A stretch of DNA of 49,583 nt from an uncultured Candidatus Melainabacteria bacterium. Its GTDB lineage: Bacteria; Cyanobacteriota; Vampirovibrionia; Gastranaerophilales; Gastranaerophilaceae. The number at the start of each line of letters is the position of its first letter. Position 1 is the first letter of the stretch. The notes under the pieces are model-generated. The model searched no databases, was not told where the DNA came from, and saw nothing but the letters and a program-made list of their open reading frames with translations. Shown in pieces: positions 42,199-49,583 of the stretch. The stretch covers positions 1 to 49,583 of the forward strand of contig CAKVIC010000015.1 of NCBI GenBank assembly GCA_934754655.1. Direction: 5' to 3'. Both the position numbers and the translations under genes were made by a program.

Positions 42199-42337
42199 AA
42201 TAAATACCTCTTTAAGTAAAGTATAACAAAAACAGAGAATTTTAGCATGGTAAAAAGAAATTATTAAAAAAACAGTTTTTTAAATTATAAAATTTGTGAA
42301 CTAAACCTCAAATATATTTTATTAAAAAATAATTATG

Positions 42338-42346
42338 TGCTAAAAT
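42338..42346 (+). promoter_or_regulatory. Extended -10 promoter of lptC, predicted leaderless
   Basis: TG-C-TAAAAT at 42338-42346 ends six bases before the ATG at 42353. There is no Shine-Dalgarno sequence upstream of that ATG. The layout matches nadK and recF. Confidence 0.6.
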
Positions 42347-42352
42347 GCTTTT

Positions 42353-42961
42353 ATGGAGAAATTTAAAAAATTTTTAGAAAAAATTAAAAATATTGATAAA
42401 AAAAAGCGAGTTTATTTTATTATAGCTTTTGTTTTTCTTGTTGTTATGCTCTGGGCATTTCTTTCAGCATCTTTCATTACAGCTAAATTTAGTCGAGAAC
42501 AAGCAAAAACCGGACAAGACGATCAAAAAGTTGATGCTGTCGGGATAATTATTACAGAAACAAAGGACGGAAATAAATATTTTGAAATTTACGGCGAAGA
42601 TGGAAATTATAATAGTAATGAACGTGTCGCCGTATTAAACAATGTCATAGGAAATTTCTACAAAGATAACAAAGTATCTATGAGTTTTCAATCCTCAAAA
42701 GGAACTTATGATGAAGAAAAGGGTACAGTAACTTTGCACGAAAACACTTATATTGTGCTAGAAAATGGGACTTCGCTTTCTGCAAATAGCCTTGTATGGT
42801 CGGGTTCAGACAAAGATACTATCGCAGAAGGCAATGTTAAAATCAAAAAAGATAAAGATATGGTTGCTCTTGCTGATAAATGTATTATTAGCGCAGGGTA
42901 TGATAAATTTAAAATTGTTGGAAAAACACAAACTAAGATTTATGGAAAAGAGGGAAATTAA
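42353..42961 (+). CDS. lptC: LPS-transport protein LptC-like
   Basis: Predicted periplasmic component of the Lpt bridge, anchored by one transmembrane helix (about 19-39: RVYFIIAFVFLVVMLWAFL after a lysine-rich cytosolic start). The periplasmic part is a beta-rich LptC/YrbK-type domain: GIIITETKDGNKYFEIYGED, YNSNERVAVLNNVIGNFYKD, YDEEKGTVTLHENTYIVLEN, LVWSGSDKDTIAEGNVKIKK. The length of 202 residues is normal. lptA follows with a one-base overlap (TAATG) and a TPR gene follows that. Presence of this pair indicates an outer membrane. Confidence 0.85.
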   Translation: MEKFKKFLEKIKNIDKKKRVYFIIAFVFLVVMLWAFLSASFITAKFSREQAKTGQDDQKVDAVGIIITETKDGNKYFEIYGEDGNYNSNERVAVLNNVIGNFYKDNKVSMSFQSSKGTYDEEKGTVTLHENTYIVLENGTSLSANSLVWSGSDKDTIAEGNVKIKKDKDMVALADKCIISAGYDKFKIVGKTQTKIYGKEGN

Positions 42962-43920
42962 TGAAAAAGTTTTTAGTATTTCTTTTAATAATATTATCCG
43001 GAATTGCTGTTCTAGCAAGTGATTTGATTATTGAATCAAAAACTCAAACTTACTCTGATAAAGAAAAAAAGATTAAACTTGATGGCGGTGTTAAAGTTAA
43101 AATTGATAATCTTACAGTAGAAAGTCCGCGCGCCGATGTTTCTATTAGAAGAAATAACAAGCTTGATACGGCAACTTTTTATGACAAACCACACGCATAC
43201 GAAATCAATGCAAACAAAAAACGTGAAGTAAAAGCAAATATTTTACAGGTTTCTTTAATAAATAAAGTTGTAAGAGCTGAAGGTGACACTCAATCAGTAA
43301 TTACCGAAGGGGCAACACCAATTGTTATCATAAATGCCGACGATCAAGAATATGATACAAAAAGTAATGTTATGGTAGCAACAGGCTCTGTTGGAATCAA
43401 ATACAAAGATATTGAAAGTTTTTCAGACAAAGCGGTTATTATAGCAGATACAAAAGGTGGGTTAAAGAAAATTGATTTAATTGGCAATGCAAAAGTGAAA
43501 CAGCAAAACAATACTTCTGAAGGACACCATTTTATTTATAACCCTATTACTGAAGAATCAAGCGTTAGCGGAAATACAAAAACTGTTGCAATTACTGACG
43601 ATGGCAAAAAACTCATAATCCATGCTGATTATCAACAGTACAACAAAAATCAAAATTCATATATAGGAAATGGTCATGTAAAAGTTTGGTTTGATGATTA
43701 TTATGCACAAGGTCCAAAAGTTTCTGTTTTTCCAGATGCAACAACCGGAAAGCCTAATGAAGTTTACTTTATTGGACGTTCAAAAATTGTACAAACAGAT
43801 AAAGACATAATTGCAGACAAAATCAAAATGACAATGGAGCCAAAAGATTTTGTTGCAGAAGGAAATGTAAGAACAATTATTCATAATATTGAAACAAATA
43901 AAGAAAACGAGGAACTATAG
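42961..43920 (+). CDS. lptA: LptA/OstA-like periplasmic LPS-transport protein
   Basis: Periplasmic beta-jellyroll protein of the OstA family that carries LPS between membranes. A clear signal peptide, MKKFLVFLLIILSGIAVLAS, is followed by repeated strands of OstA type: KIKLDGGVKVKIDNLTVESP, NVMVATGSVGIKYKDIESFS, KLIIHADYQQYNKNQNSYIG, NGHVKVWFDDYYAQGPKVSV. At 319 residues it is longer than enteric LptA (~185) and seems to hold two OstA units in tandem, which could span more of the periplasm in one chain (inference). It is coupled to lptC upstream and abuts the TPR gene downstream. Confidence 0.83.
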   Translation: MKKFLVFLLIILSGIAVLASDLIIESKTQTYSDKEKKIKLDGGVKVKIDNLTVESPRADVSIRRNNKLDTATFYDKPHAYEINANKKREVKANILQVSLINKVVRAEGDTQSVITEGATPIVIINADDQEYDTKSNVMVATGSVGIKYKDIESFSDKAVIIADTKGGLKKIDLIGNAKVKQQNNTSEGHHFIYNPITEESSVSGNTKTVAITDDGKKLIIHADYQQYNKNQNSYIGNGHVKVWFDDYYAQGPKVSVFPDATTGKPNEVYFIGRSKIVQTDKDIIADKIKMTMEPKDFVAEGNVRTIIHNIETNKENEEL

Positions 43921-44685
43921 ATGTCAGAAAAAATAGAAAAAGCGCTTCAACTTTTTAAAGAAAAAAAATATAATGATGCAATTGACGTATTTAGCTCTAT
44001 TTTAGAAACTGAACCTGACAATCCTGAAATATTTAATAATATGGGAGTAGTATATTCTTGTATCGGAAACTTTGACCACGCAGAAGATTGTTATACCAAA
44101 GCTTTAGCACTAAATCCTGAATTAGCGCAAGCTTACATAAATCTGTCAGATTTATATTATAAAGCAGATGATATCGCATCTGCATTGGGCACTTTACAAA
44201 AAGGTACTTATGAACTGCCACAAAATTTAACTTTAGCACATTTATTGGCAAAAATTTATATTGAAGACCAACGCTGGGAAGATGCAATTGATGAATTAGA
44301 CAGAGTTTTAGACGGCGAACCCGAAAACTATGACGCATATTATGATTTAGGTCATGTTTATTTTGAATTAGGCGATTATGACGCTGCTATTTCAAATTTT
44401 GAAACTGTTGTTCAATATAAAGAAAATAATGAATTGCTTTACTATTGCTTGGCTCAAGCTTATGAAGCAAATAATGAAATTGACAAAGCGATTTCTAATT
44501 ATTTAAAATCAATTGCGGTCAATGACAAATTTCCACTAGCTTATAAAAAAGTTGCAATATTATTCATGGCGCGTGGCGATATGGAAGATGCAATTGAATA
44601 CTTTGAAGATTATATTGCATTTGATATTCCGGAAGAAGAAAAAGAAAGTATTACCAAATTACTAGAGCGAATCAATAAAGTTTAA
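43921..44685 (+). CDS. TPR-repeat protein
   Basis: A 254-residue protein made of about six tetratricopeptide repeats from residue 3 to 250: EKALQLFKEKKYNDAIDVFS, PEIFNNMGVVYSCIGNFDHA, AQAYINLSDLYYKADDIASA, LLAKIYIEDQRWEDAIDELD, AYYDLGHVYFELGDYDAAIS, LLYYCLAQAYEANNEIDKAI and a last partial set. There is no signal peptide, so it is cytosolic, likely a scaffold. It starts immediately after the lptA stop (TAG-ATG). Its 3' end overlaps the convergent kinase-like gene by 24 bp. The partner is unknown. Confidence 0.88.
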   Translation: MSEKIEKALQLFKEKKYNDAIDVFSSILETEPDNPEIFNNMGVVYSCIGNFDHAEDCYTKALALNPELAQAYINLSDLYYKADDIASALGTLQKGTYELPQNLTLAHLLAKIYIEDQRWEDAIDELDRVLDGEPENYDAYYDLGHVYFELGDYDAAISNFETVVQYKENNELLYYCLAQAYEANNEIDKAISNYLKSIAVNDKFPLAYKKVAILFMARGDMEDAIEYFEDYIAFDIPEEEKESITKLLERINKV

Positions 44686-47382
44686 TCCATCAAGGTCTGA
44701 TTTTTTTGGCAATTTCATATCTTGCTTAAGTTTATAAACCAAATAATCTTCACTATTTGGTACTAATAAATTTGGATTCTTTTTATATTTGCGAGCTTCT
44801 TCTTTTGTCATTTGTCTTAAATTAGCCTTTTCTTGACGCGCTTTTACAATATTTAAATAACTTTGTGATGAAGTGTGATCTGTCACGACATTTGCAACTC
44901 CACCCAAGAGACCTGGTAAACCACCTTTCATTTTAGCAGTTCTAGTTAACACTAAAGCATCCTCTAATTGTTCATAAGAACCATTAGCAGAAACTCTTGC
45001 CTTATTTAAATTCAATTGTGTATCAGCAGGCAAAATATCTAATTTTCTCATGATATTATTAACCATCGTACCAAGAGATTCATTTGTTATTTTATCAGGT
45101 TTCAATTCCATACCCAAGAAAATCTCTTTTAATTCATTTCCAATTTTCTCAATTGCAGCTTCCTTCGTTAAATTTTTAGGTAAAGTTGCACCTTCTACAA
45201 AATATTCTGCAATATCTTTATAACTTCCTCTATCAATAAATGAACTTAATTTAATGAATTTTGCAGAAATTTCTGGCGAAAGTTCAATAACGTTACCAGT
45301 ATCAATCAAGGTAAACACTTTATTATTTCTAATTCTTGAGATTTTTGCCAAATCCATTGTTTTTGTTAATACATTTGTCTTTCCTGCATGTTTTTTTACT
45401 GCATCAATGTCAATGAAAATATTTCCTGGGTGTATATCAGCATGAAGAACTCTACCACCTTTTTCAAATTTATTTAATTGTTCTGTTATAACTTGTGCAT
45501 ACTCATTTAACATATACCTTGTTTCACCATCAGAAAGCTCCATATCTTTGAACTGTGGCGTTTTAGCTTTAATTCTTTCAATTTCTTCGTTAAGTACTTT
45601 TATTTTGTCAGATTTAGTCTTGCAGTTGCCTAAAAGCTTACGCAATCGAGTTCCACCAACATTTCTTGTTAACATTTTAGAAAGTAGCCCGCCACTTTCT
45701 AATGCATTCAAATACATTTGAGCTGTATGTAAATTCATAAAAGATTCTAAGCTAATACCATTAGCTTTTTCCATAACATATAAACCATCTTTAACTTCAA
45801 TTGGTTTTACTACATTTGCAGTATGAGTATATTTTGCAAGCTTTTCTGCCGCAGCTTTTTCATTCGCCAAATCAATTTCTTTTAAAATACCGTCTTTTAA
45901 ATCCACAAGGTTTTTCTTCAAATATTCTTTTTGGTCTTGAGTTTTATTAGAATTTTCAATAAGAGTCTTAAATTTATTATAGTCTGTAATAATTTTTTCT
46001 TGCGTAATACCTTCTTTAATCATTTTAATACAAGCTTCTTTACCATCAGAGCCTTTGACTAAATAAGTTTCAGCAACAGTTCCGACACCCAAACATTTTA
46101 TAGATGAACAATCATATCTATTGCCAAATGTGTTTTTAATTTTGTCTACAGCTTGATCTAACGTTCTACTTGCAGGACAATTTTCTTTTAATTCCATTGC
46201 AATATTGCCATTACCTTTGATTTGTTCCATTTTTACTGCAAAAATATTTTCTTCAGTTAATTTTTTAATCGTATCTTGCAATTTACTTGAATCATATCCA
46301 TATCCACCACGCCATATAATCTCACGAATAGAATCTGAATCCATTAAAATATCATTTAATTCATCATAAGCAGTTTTTCCTTGCAAATTGGCAGGTTTAA
46401 GATGTGCTTTAGACAATTTTTCTACCGCAGAACCTAAATTCTTTTCATAAATACCTAAAAAATTACCTTTTTTAGCAAGAGGAATTGCTGCGCCAACTCC
46501 AAGCGCTGTAGTTAAAACTGCATCATTTTTTATATCTGTTAAATATGCATTAAAGTTTTTATCTTCACCAGTTTTATTACCAACAAAATACCTGTTCAAA
46601 CTATTACCGATAGCATATAGTGGGGCACCGATAAAACCACCACCTATTAAAGTAAGCGGAAGCATAAGTCCGTTAATTGTACCAGAAAAAATATCTCTAA
46701 AATAGTTTTTGATACGCTCATTGCGCATGATTTTTTTATCTATTTTATACATTCTTTTATCATAAGAGGTTTCCAAATTGTTGTAATCTTTTTTATTAAC
46801 TTTATATTTTGTCGAACCAATTCCATTAAACATAGAAAAAATACTTTTTACGCTACCAGCAGCAGCCCCTGCCAAACCGGCTGTTACTATAAAGAATCTA
46901 AATTTACTTTTTCCAATAAATTTAAAAATTTTATCGTAAGCATCTAGACCATTACTCATACTTTGATTTGCTTTTTCATTTAATTTATTTAGTCCAAGAT
47001 GATATTTTAACGCTTTTCTAATTTTAAAATAAAAAGGAGCTGCCGCGGCTATAGAAATAGCATCACCGGCAATTTGTTCTGAATTTGCTTGAGAATTTCT
47101 ATATTTTTTAATAACGTCATTAGCTTCTTTTTCTGAAATTTCACCATTTTCAGCCATTTCAACAGCTTTTAATGCTTTTTTAGAACCAATCCCTAAGCCG
47201 GTTACGTTTTTAAGCGCATTATACAATCTTTCAAACAACCCATTCTTTTTATGTTCTTTAATGAACACCTCTCTAGCACTAGGTTCCGGCGGTCTATATG
47301 AATATTGAGAAGCCATGCCGGTTTCATCTGTAGCCTTAAAATTTGCAATCGGAAAATTCTGGTTACTTGTAATGCGCATCAT
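44662..47382 (-). CDS. Large ABC1/UbiB-like kinase with membrane-spanning N-terminal half
   Basis: A 906-residue protein. Residues ~425-760 match the ABC1/AarF/UbiB atypical kinase fold: nucleotide loop CLGVGTVAETYLVKG (430-444), EACIKMI with Lys453, catalytic HADIHPGNIF (647-656), metal VFTLIDTGNV (689-698, Asp694). The UbiB-specific K-x-G-Q motif is not seen. The N-terminal half has hydrophobic stretches (105-118, 163-178, 236-262, 288-303). The first 17 residues, MMRITSNQNFPIANFKA, carry an NFKA tag. The function is not quinone synthesis by default: no ubi or men gene is near. It is convergent with the TPR gene, overlapping it by 24 bp. Confidence 0.75.
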   Translation of the reverse strand: MMRITSNQNFPIANFKATDETGMASQYSYRPPEPSAREVFIKEHKKNGLFERLYNALKNVTGLGIGSKKALKAVEMAENGEISEKEANDVIKKYRNSQANSEQIAGDAISIAAAAPFYFKIRKALKYHLGLNKLNEKANQSMSNGLDAYDKIFKFIGKSKFRFFIVTAGLAGAAAGSVKSIFSMFNGIGSTKYKVNKKDYNNLETSYDKRMYKIDKKIMRNERIKNYFRDIFSGTINGLMLPLTLIGGGFIGAPLYAIGNSLNRYFVGNKTGEDKNFNAYLTDIKNDAVLTTALGVGAAIPLAKKGNFLGIYEKNLGSAVEKLSKAHLKPANLQGKTAYDELNDILMDSDSIREIIWRGGYGYDSSKLQDTIKKLTEENIFAVKMEQIKGNGNIAMELKENCPASRTLDQAVDKIKNTFGNRYDCSSIKCLGVGTVAETYLVKGSDGKEACIKMIKEGITQEKIITDYNKFKTLIENSNKTQDQKEYLKKNLVDLKDGILKEIDLANEKAAAEKLAKYTHTANVVKPIEVKDGLYVMEKANGISLESFMNLHTAQMYLNALESGGLLSKMLTRNVGGTRLRKLLGNCKTKSDKIKVLNEEIERIKAKTPQFKDMELSDGETRYMLNEYAQVITEQLNKFEKGGRVLHADIHPGNIFIDIDAVKKHAGKTNVLTKTMDLAKISRIRNNKVFTLIDTGNVIELSPEISAKFIKLSSFIDRGSYKDIAEYFVEGATLPKNLTKEAAIEKIGNELKEIFLGMELKPDKITNESLGTMVNNIMRKLDILPADTQLNLNKARVSANGSYEQLEDALVLTRTAKMKGGLPGLLGGVANVVTDHTSSQSYLNIVKARQEKANLRQMTKEEARKYKKNPNLLVPNSEDYLVYKLKQDMKLPKKSDLDGLNFIDSL

Positions 47383-47548
47383 AAATAAAATCCCTTTTTC
47401 TAATTTTCTAACTATATATTATATAAAAAATTAAAAATACAGAAAGTTGCTAAAATATAAAGTTTTGTAACAATTAATTTTAAAACCCTAAAGTTTTTCA
47501 AAAAAATGCCGATATACATGTAAAATAGGGAAAAATTGGAGAACAAAA

Positions 47549-49243
47549 ATGTCAGTTAATGGTATTTCAGGAAAAATTTATGATTTTTTAGCAAAATTTA
47601 ATAGCAATTGGAAAGAAAAAGCCGATTCTTACGACAAAAAAGACGGCGTTGTTTCATTATATGAATTTATGGCATTTGTTGATGATAATTGGACTGGAAC
47701 CGGCAAACCCGGATACAGCGAGCTTTCAGAATTTTTTAATAAAATAGATACTAATGTTGCAAAGGGTTGTGCAAAAAATAATGGCACAGAAACAACAGCT
47801 TCTAATAAAGGAACGCTTGATTCTAATGAACTTGCGCGAATTGATAGCATGGTTAGAGCGTACCAAAAAGTTGATGAAATGCTAAATCAATATGCGTCAC
47901 AAATTCCGCCTGAAGTGTTCCAAAATGTTTCAAAAGAGTTACATTCTAGAATTGAAAATTGCGAAACCGTTGACGATATTAATGCAATTTGTACAGAACA
48001 AACAATAATAGAAATTAGTAATAGTTGCATGGCTGATTTATATTTAGATAAATTTTTGCAAGAATTTTTCGATCAAGATAATTATGCAAAACTAATCAAT
48101 GAAGGCGGTTACAGATATAATGATGATTCAAACATAAAATCAATGCTTGAAACCATTAAAAATGCAATAATAAATACGTTATTAGATGGCGAAAAATATT
48201 TTATGCTTGAAAGCGATGTTAAAACAATTATTGCAATGAATGACCATATTATCAACGAATATATGAATACATCTTTAGCAACTGATAATACTTCTACTAC
48301 ATTAAATGATGTTCAAAGAGCGAATTTGAAAGTTGTTGCACAAGATAGTGCTGCTTCAACCGGCATTGCTACTGGATATCCAACAACATTCAAAAAATAT
48401 TTAAATATGTTCTTGAACAGACTTTATTCAAGTGGAAATACATACCAAAATCTTTTACAAGAAGCTCAAAACTTTACTTCTTCTGACGAATTTACAAGAA
48501 TGCTCGAAGAACTAAATGTTCAACTTCCAGGAGAACCTCTTGGAGATGGCACTATTGGAAGAGATGATGGCGATTATTCAACAGTAGTAAGCCCACCAAA
48601 TTTTGATGATACAGGCAGAGTAGATGACAGGGGACCATTCGTTAATGAAAATGGCTCTAGTGGTAGAAACCCTGGTAACTCAAATGGTTCTGGCAATAGA
48701 TTTAATTTTGGAGATATAACTTTGCCAAGCGATGGAACTTATGAAAAAGAGCTTCCGAATGGAGTAGGAAATTTATTTGGTGATTCAAACGATTCTGACA
48801 ATAATAACTCTGGCAACCAATTCGATTTGGGCAATATAACTTTACCAAGCAATGGAACTTATGAAAAAGAGCTTCCGAATGGAGTAGGCAATTTGTTTGG
48901 TAGAAATACAGACACTGATACTGATGAGGAAGACACAGACAATTCGTCAACCGGCAACCCATTAGTTAATTTTGGAAATTTAAATTTTGATATTACAGAT
49001 AGCGAAAGCGTAACACGTAATGGTTTTGTAACATTGCCTAGAGGCGCAAAATGTAAAATAACAACATCGCCTAAATATAACAGTATGATTAGTTATCACA
49101 ATGGTAGCTTAACTATAAAATCAAATGAGCTTGAAAATGGCGAGCACAAAATCCCATTAACATTAACCGTTACCGATGCGGATGGAAATGTAAGTATAAT
49201 CAAAAAATCATTAAATATAAATGTTAATAATTCTGAAAAATAA
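47549..49243 (+). CDS. EF-hand-like repeat protein of unknown function
   Basis: Unrecognised as a whole (564 residues, no signal peptide). Residues 25-40 (ADSYDKKDGVVSLYEF) look like a degenerate EF-hand loop. Residues 67-98 (from KIDTNVAKG to NKGTLDSNELARI) look like a second EF-hand whose loop has taken up about 17 residues. A helical region follows to ~330. Residues ~340-475 are Gly/Asn/Asp-rich and hold two 40-residue repeats (ITLPSDGTYEKELPNGVGNL). Residues ~478-564 look like an Ig/cadherin-type beta domain (LTLTVTDADGNVSIIKKSLN). GGAG precedes the start. A calcium-dependent cytosolic or unusually exported structural protein is possible. Confidence 0.6.
   Translation: MSVNGISGKIYDFLAKFNSNWKEKADSYDKKDGVVSLYEFMAFVDDNWTGTGKPGYSELSEFFNKIDTNVAKGCAKNNGTETTASNKGTLDSNELARIDSMVRAYQKVDEMLNQYASQIPPEVFQNVSKELHSRIENCETVDDINAICTEQTIIEISNSCMADLYLDKFLQEFFDQDNYAKLINEGGYRYNDDSNIKSMLETIKNAIINTLLDGEKYFMLESDVKTIIAMNDHIINEYMNTSLATDNTSTTLNDVQRANLKVVAQDSAASTGIATGYPTTFKKYLNMFLNRLYSSGNTYQNLLQEAQNFTSSDEFTRMLEELNVQLPGEPLGDGTIGRDDGDYSTVVSPPNFDDTGRVDDRGPFVNENGSSGRNPGNSNGSGNRFNFGDITLPSDGTYEKELPNGVGNLFGDSNDSDNNNSGNQFDLGNITLPSNGTYEKELPNGVGNLFGRNTDTDTDEEDTDNSSTGNPLVNFGNLNFDITDSESVTRNGFVTLPRGAKCKITTSPKYNSMISYHNGSLTIKSNELENGEHKIPLTLTVTDADGNVSIIKKSLNINVNNSEK
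48689..48900 (+). repeat. Two direct repeats, 120-bp period, inside the gene at 47549
   Basis: Segments 48689-48780 and 48809-48900 are near-identical, offset by exactly 120 bp (40 codons); the stretch around GAGCTTCCGAATGGAGTAGG is unchanged. Between them lies a Ser/Asp/Asn-rich linker. The in-frame period suggests recent duplication of one protein module. Confidence 0.85.
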
Positions 49244-49583
49244 AGAATTTGCACAAAAAAAGGATTCGAAAAAAAAACGAAAATTAAACTTTTCTTTGCA
49301 AATTCCAAGCAAGTTCAAAAAATTATCATTTTCTACATTTTTTGAATCCTCTGATTATAAGTGCTTGAAAAATAATTGTAAACAGTTATACTGTTATTGT
49401 GAACATTGAAAACTTGAATATACGGAGTTTACATTATTTCCAAAAGGTATCGTACCGCAGATTCGGTCTGCGAGGTGGAGTCGAGAAAAACGGTGTCGTG
49501 TTGCGTGAGCAATACGAGCAGGTTTTTCGAGCGGAGCCGTCTTAAACTTGAACAAAAATTAAATGTGGGGATGTAATGGTTTT
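49244..49583 (+). other. Intergenic region with hairpins and a GC-rich structured island
   Basis: No complete gene. After the stop at 49243, the arms TTCAAAAAAT (49314-49323) and ATTTTTTGAA (49337-49346) form a 10-bp hairpin, and AGGATTC (49261-49267) can pair with GAATCCT (49344-49350) as an alternative. AACAGT-TAT-ACTGTT is at 49381-49395. From about 49446 to 49543 composition jumps to well over 50% G+C with several stable hairpins (separate entry). GTGGGGATGT before an ATG at 49576 suggests that a plus-strand gene starts there and is cut by the window edge. Confidence 0.55.
49410..49552 (+). ncRNA. GC-rich structured island, possible RNA element or small insertion
   Basis: Hairpin 1: CGCAGA (49456-49461), loop TTCGG, TCTGCG (49467-49472). 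Hairpin 2: TCGTGTTGC (49496-49504), loop GTGA (a GNRA-type tetraloop), GCAATACGA (49509-49517), nine pairs with one G-U. Hairpin 2 is enclosed by GAAAAAC (49485-49491) with GTTTTTC (49522-49528). The island is flanked by identical AAACTTGAA copies at 49410-49418 and 49544-49552. Stable tetraloops suggest a folded RNA; the flanking direct repeats suggest instead a small inserted element. I do not recognise a known RNA family. Confidence 0.4.

Noticed and set aside
44662..44685. 24-bp overlap of convergent TPR and kinase-like genes as a sign of a wrong stop or frameshift
   Set aside because: Both proteins end naturally and keep good coding character to the stop; short convergent overlaps are common.
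48702..48962. Minus-strand open frame of 86 codons across the 120-bp repeats
   Set aside because: It is open only because the repeat has low complexity; its protein is His/Leu/Cys-rich nonsense with no start signal.
49528..49546. GAGCGGAGCCGTC read as group II intron domain V or a known riboswitch core
   Set aside because: The conserved AGC triad hairpin and partner strand are missing, no reverse transcriptase is present, and no riboswitch consensus fits.

Overview
The window is AT-rich chromosomal DNA (roughly 30% G+C by eye) from a diderm, fermentative, apparently non-photosynthetic bacterium. A Gram-negative envelope is indicated by LptC and LptA-like genes. Anaerobic metabolism is indicated by pyruvate formate-lyase with its activase and by a pyruvate-decarboxylase-type enzyme. 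Flagellar rod genes, FTLAE-type prepilins and large lineage-restricted proteins that begin with a short NFK[AS] motif also occur. Together these fit a gut-type Gastranaerophilales/Vampirovibrionia ('Melainabacteria') genome best. This assignment is inference from gene content (about 60% sure); there is no rRNA in the window to confirm it.

Layout. 1-3.1 kb: end of the spc ribosomal operon (rpsE, rpmD, rplO, secY) behind a non-coding leader with competing inverted repeats, closed by a terminator. 3.2-5.7 kb: a large prepilin-like protein and a convergent Orn/Lys/Arg decarboxylase. 5.9-9.4 kb: peptidoglycan/division operon murD-ftsW-murG. 9.5-11.7 kb: gmk and a ThDP-dependent decarboxylase on the minus strand. 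12.1-15.5 kb: a response regulator and a soluble histidine kinase, followed directly by flgB-flgC-fliE. 15.6-17.9 kb: an XRE regulator, a CMP-sugar synthetase and NAD kinase. 17.9-23.9 kb: a minus-strand surface-glycan operon with a sugar nucleotidyltransferase, a nucleotidyltransferase-kinase fusion, a HAD phosphatase, a glycosyltransferase-like protein and two WavE-family paralogues. 24.1-27.8 kb: a small XRE regulator behind two palindromes, a divergent glycogen-synthase-like protein, and pgk. 27.9-29.8 kb: a DUF1836-type regulator divergent from fabF. 29.9-32.9 kb: three poorly known genes, including one with 36-residue mTERF-like helical repeats. 33.4-36.6 kb: pyruvate formate-lyase split into a catalytic body and a separate glycyl-radical domain, then pflA. 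36.6-40.7 kb: recF, then pyrH-frr-cdsA-rnc. 40.7-42.2 kb: acpS and prfA on the minus strand. 42.4-44.7 kb: lptC-lptA-TPR. 44.7-49.2 kb: a 906-residue ABC1/UbiB-like kinase and a 564-residue EF-hand-like repeat protein. The window ends in a small GC-rich, strongly structured island in front of a gene that is cut off.

How it works together. Most of the window is housekeeping: translation, cell wall, lipid, nucleotide and LPS transport. The accessory parts are the glycan operon, the two-component/rod-gene cluster and the lineage-specific proteins. The observations most worth following are the split glycyl-radical enzyme, the mTERF-like repeat protein, a repeated promoter layout that predicts leaderless mRNAs (nadK, recF, lptC, the glycogen-synthase-like gene, the DUF1836 gene), and the structured island at the right edge. 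I saw no tRNA, rRNA, CRISPR array, transposase or prophage gene.
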